DNA from: Corydoras sp. C115
Lineage: Eukaryota; Chordata; Actinopteri; Siluriformes; Callichthyidae
Assembly: GCA_019802505.1 (NCBI GenBank)
Contig: JAFMOC010000009.1
Span: 7,443,001-7,507,000, forward strand
DNA length: 64,000 nt
Direction: 5' to 3'
Shown piece after piece: positions 61,136 through 64,000 of this stretch. Position 1 is the stretch's first letter, and each line of letters begins with the position of its first letter. Under the pieces are notes generated by a model, which was not told the origin of the DNA, made no database searches, and was given only the letters and a program-made list of their open reading frames with translations. Made by a program: the position numbers and the translations under genes.

Positions 61136-63184
61136 TGTATGTCACTTTATTACTTTACTCATAGAATTGTTATAATTTGAGCTTGTTTATTTTGAAATAA
61201 CCAAATTTCTTTCCTGGGATTAATAGAGTTTTTATCTAAATACACAATAAAAATAAATAACACCTTACAGTGCTTTAATTGTAATAAATATCTGAACTCA
61301 TGTGAAGGTAGCAACATGATCTGCATCCATAGCTTAACAGATAAGCGACTTCCACCCCCCCCCCCCCCATTTGTCATCTGCCCCAGCACTATAATTACAA
61401 AATCACGTCTCGCCAAAACCAAATATTGCGATACATAATTGATGATAAATGACATATTTTGCGCCCAGCTCCGGTCAGCCATGTCCTGGCTCGAAGTTTC
61501 TCATCGTGGCAGATTATAATTAGAGGTTTAAATTATTACTTGCCATTATTTTGGTCGTCCTTACCACCCACAGTATGATCTTTATTATCTCTTTGTGCGA
61601 TATCATCACTCATATTCATTAATAGTTATGTAACAAGAGCCACAAATGGCTGTGTGTGTGTATCCTTTGGAACCCGTCAACGTCTGAGCTGTTTGGATTT
61701 CTGGAAGTAATGTAATTCCATATCACTTCAGCCTTGTTGCAAATGTTTACACAGATGTTTTAGTGGAGCATTAGAGAGAAAACAAATGTGCTTTATGTAT
61801 ATGTAGAACGTGCCAGTTTGGAGCCGTTCCTGTAAATGTGCTTGTTTTGGTATGAATATCCAATTTCACTTGGAATGTGTTTGGAGACAGAATCAAAGTT
61901 CACCTCTGTAAACACCGTCTTCATTCAGAATTTTTGCATTCTTTGTTGGACAAGGACAAATGGGGTTCTCAAAAAAATGCCCAAATCACTTTATAGTAAA
62001 TGAAGTGGGCCGTGAAACTTAAGGTGGATCATGTGGTGTCTTATATTTTAGGTACTAAATAATTTTAATGATGTTTCAATAAAGCCAGAATATTGATTGT
62101 ATAAATGCAAAGGCAAGAAAACAATTACAATTACATAACATTTATAAAATTGGGACAGTCACTTCAAATCTACACGCTTTACATGCCTCTTAATCACTGA
62201 ATTCAGGTCTTGCTCATGTCCAACCCCACAGGTAAATAAAATCAAGCACCCAGCCGAGGATTTTAAACTATTTTATGGAAATATTTTCGGAACGGTCCCT
62301 TTCTGTTCCAGAATAAATAATCTGCATTAGAACATTAATCTTATATCAGTGATGGCGTTCACATTTCTGTCGTTCTAATAACAAGCAGAGTGATGGGAAT
62401 CAATTATGTGAAAACAAATGGGACTGTCGAGGTGTTTAACTTTCAGACACGATGTGTTATCACGTATAAATCTGACAGCTCCGCTGATTTTGGGCTTCAT
62501 CCAGATGCCTTGGTCTAGTGATAAATCATAATTCGTAATCGTAATCGCAATTGTGTACAGCAGTTTTTAAATTAAAAAATACATCACAAATTTATTGTGA
62601 TGTATTTATTGTTATTAACATGCACAGATAAATACAGTTCTGATGAAAAGAAGAAGTATAGATTGTATTTATCATCCTAATAATTTCATCAGTTGTATTA
62701 GAACAAAGAAAAGTATGAACTTTAGATCTGTAAACTGTATGAACATGTTTGTTCTCCAAATGCCTTTTAAAGTTTGTCCACAGAAACAGGGGACATGAAC
62801 ACGCCCATGGCCACGCCCACCGAGACCTTTCATTATAACAACATGCCATGATGGCTGAACAACCACAACACTGCAACAGCAAAGGTACAATATAACAATA
62901 TAATCTACCAGAACACGATTAAAATATGTTGTTGTTTTTTTTTGAAGATCCTAAAAAGGCAGCTGTTTTCATTTGCATGTTCTTCCCATGTTAGAGTGAG
63001 GGATTCTGTTGATAATTGTTTGTGCCTAATTGACTTTAAAGAATCTGCTGTTGGGTCAACCCTGAGTAATTTCAATTTCAATATATAGCTGCATATGTGT
63101 GTGTGTATATGTGTATATACATATACATAGTATATGCTGCCTGTATAGTTTATAGTTAAGGTTTATATGAAGACCATCAAAAAT

Positions 63185-63390
63185 ACAGTATATGAACAAA
63201 AGTTTGGAGACACACCTCCTAATTTAGGTGTTTGCATGGCTCCTAATCCAGCCATGCATTTCATACAACTATATTTCTCTAACTTTGTATGAACAGTTTA
63301 AGAAAGGTGCTTTCTGTTCCACCATGACGCTGGTCTTCTACAGCAACAGCAAGGTTCTTAAAGACACGGTTGGTTACGTTCCTTCTGTAT
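63185..63390. repeat. Dispersed MITE-like fragment
   Basis: GAACAAAAGTTTGGAGACAC, CTTTCTGTTCCACCATGACG and AGCAAGGTTCTTAAAGACAC match in order a family I recognise as common in ostariophysan genomes. It is decayed and incomplete. Confidence 0.45.
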
Positions 63391-64000
63391 AGCGCCTTTC
63401 TGAAAACCCAAGGACGCTTTATTTATGAGTATTACACCCATTATCCTTTATTAAATGTATTACATTATTTACATTTACTTAAGTGGAAGAGCACACCATG
63501 TGTATTATCATTTCATGACCCAAAGCCATTTACTTTGCAAACATTCTTGTGCCGTTTAATAAACTTAATGAATGGCGTCAGTGTTCTGCTGATATTAAAT
63601 AGTTACAGCCAGTAAATTGCACAGAAAAAAAATGTGATCTCACTGCAGTTCCTCTTAAACACAGCTCTGAGGAAACGCTAAATTACCTAAAATAGCAAAA
63701 TGTTTACATAAGTGGAGCAAAAATCCCAGCTATTTTCTTATATTACATTCCATGCCTGTTACATCTTCAGCCATTACAACCAGCATTTGGGAGGAAATGA
63801 TAATGAGGAACAAGGTTATTTCAGGCAGACAACATAGTCCACAGAGAATGCATGTCATTAATAACAATGAGTAGTATAGTAATTTGTGGAATGTGAATAG
63901 TTTGTCTAAATCAGAATGTGGAATGTGGTTGTTATATCAGTTATAGAGTCCTACTGTACCAGGTAATAAGAATTGTCCGATGAGTTTAGTTCTCGTATAT

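Larger units (their letters stand above)
58667..64000. other. Intergenic region downstream of lmcd1
   Basis: No gene is seen. AATAAA at 59205-59210 is a candidate lmcd1 polyadenylation signal. The rest is AT-rich, with a TA microsatellite, a poly-C run near 61357 and a MITE-like fragment near the right end. Confidence 0.6.

Overview
This window is vertebrate nuclear DNA. Protein-coding exons are short, bounded by GT/AG splice sites and separated by long AT-rich introns. The intergenic sequence is full of tRNA-derived SINEs, MITEs and microsatellites. The main SINE resembles the teleost V-SINE type (DANA/mermaid-like: tRNA head, conserved core, GAAT-type tail). Other dispersed repeats look like ones familiar from ostariophysan fish. 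A ray-finned fish, perhaps a catfish or characin relative, is my inference; no base in the window proves the species.

Layout. (1) 1-6.44 kb, minus strand: ccdc66, a cilia and microtubule coiled-coil protein. I resolved the start codon and 12 coding exons (676 residues); the C-terminal part lies off the left edge. (2) 6.4-10.5 kb: a divergent promoter region with two CpG-rich stretches. (3) 21.55-29.89 kb, plus strand: ip6k1, inositol hexakisphosphate kinase 1, five coding exons, 425 aa, complete. (4) 33.2-40.5 kb, plus strand: gmppb, GDP-mannose pyrophosphorylase beta subunit, nine coding exons giving exactly 360 aa, with 5' non-coding exons. (5) 43.6-58.67 kb, plus strand: lmcd1, a PET/LIM transcriptional co-regulator, six coding exons, 352 aa, with an apparently incomplete second LIM domain. 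(6) 58.7-64 kb: intergenic, no gene seen.

The four genes do not form a pathway. They act in centrosome/cilium biology, inositol pyrophosphate signalling, nucleotide-sugar synthesis for glycosylation, and muscle/heart gene regulation. All four human orthologues lie on the short arm of chromosome 3, with IP6K1 and GMPPB as near neighbours, so this is a conserved linkage group.

The most informative non-genic content is the mobile-element record. Fifteen V-SINE copies are present, many with perfect target-site duplications. One has a second SINE nested inside it. Two opposite-facing copies of a 1 kb hAT-type element sit in ip6k1 intron 3 and gmppb intron 2. Each has a perfect 8-bp target duplication and carries the same V-SINE at the same internal site. 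I found no new molecular system of the prokaryotic-island kind; the notable items are transposon biology, exon structure and a few unexplained open frames.
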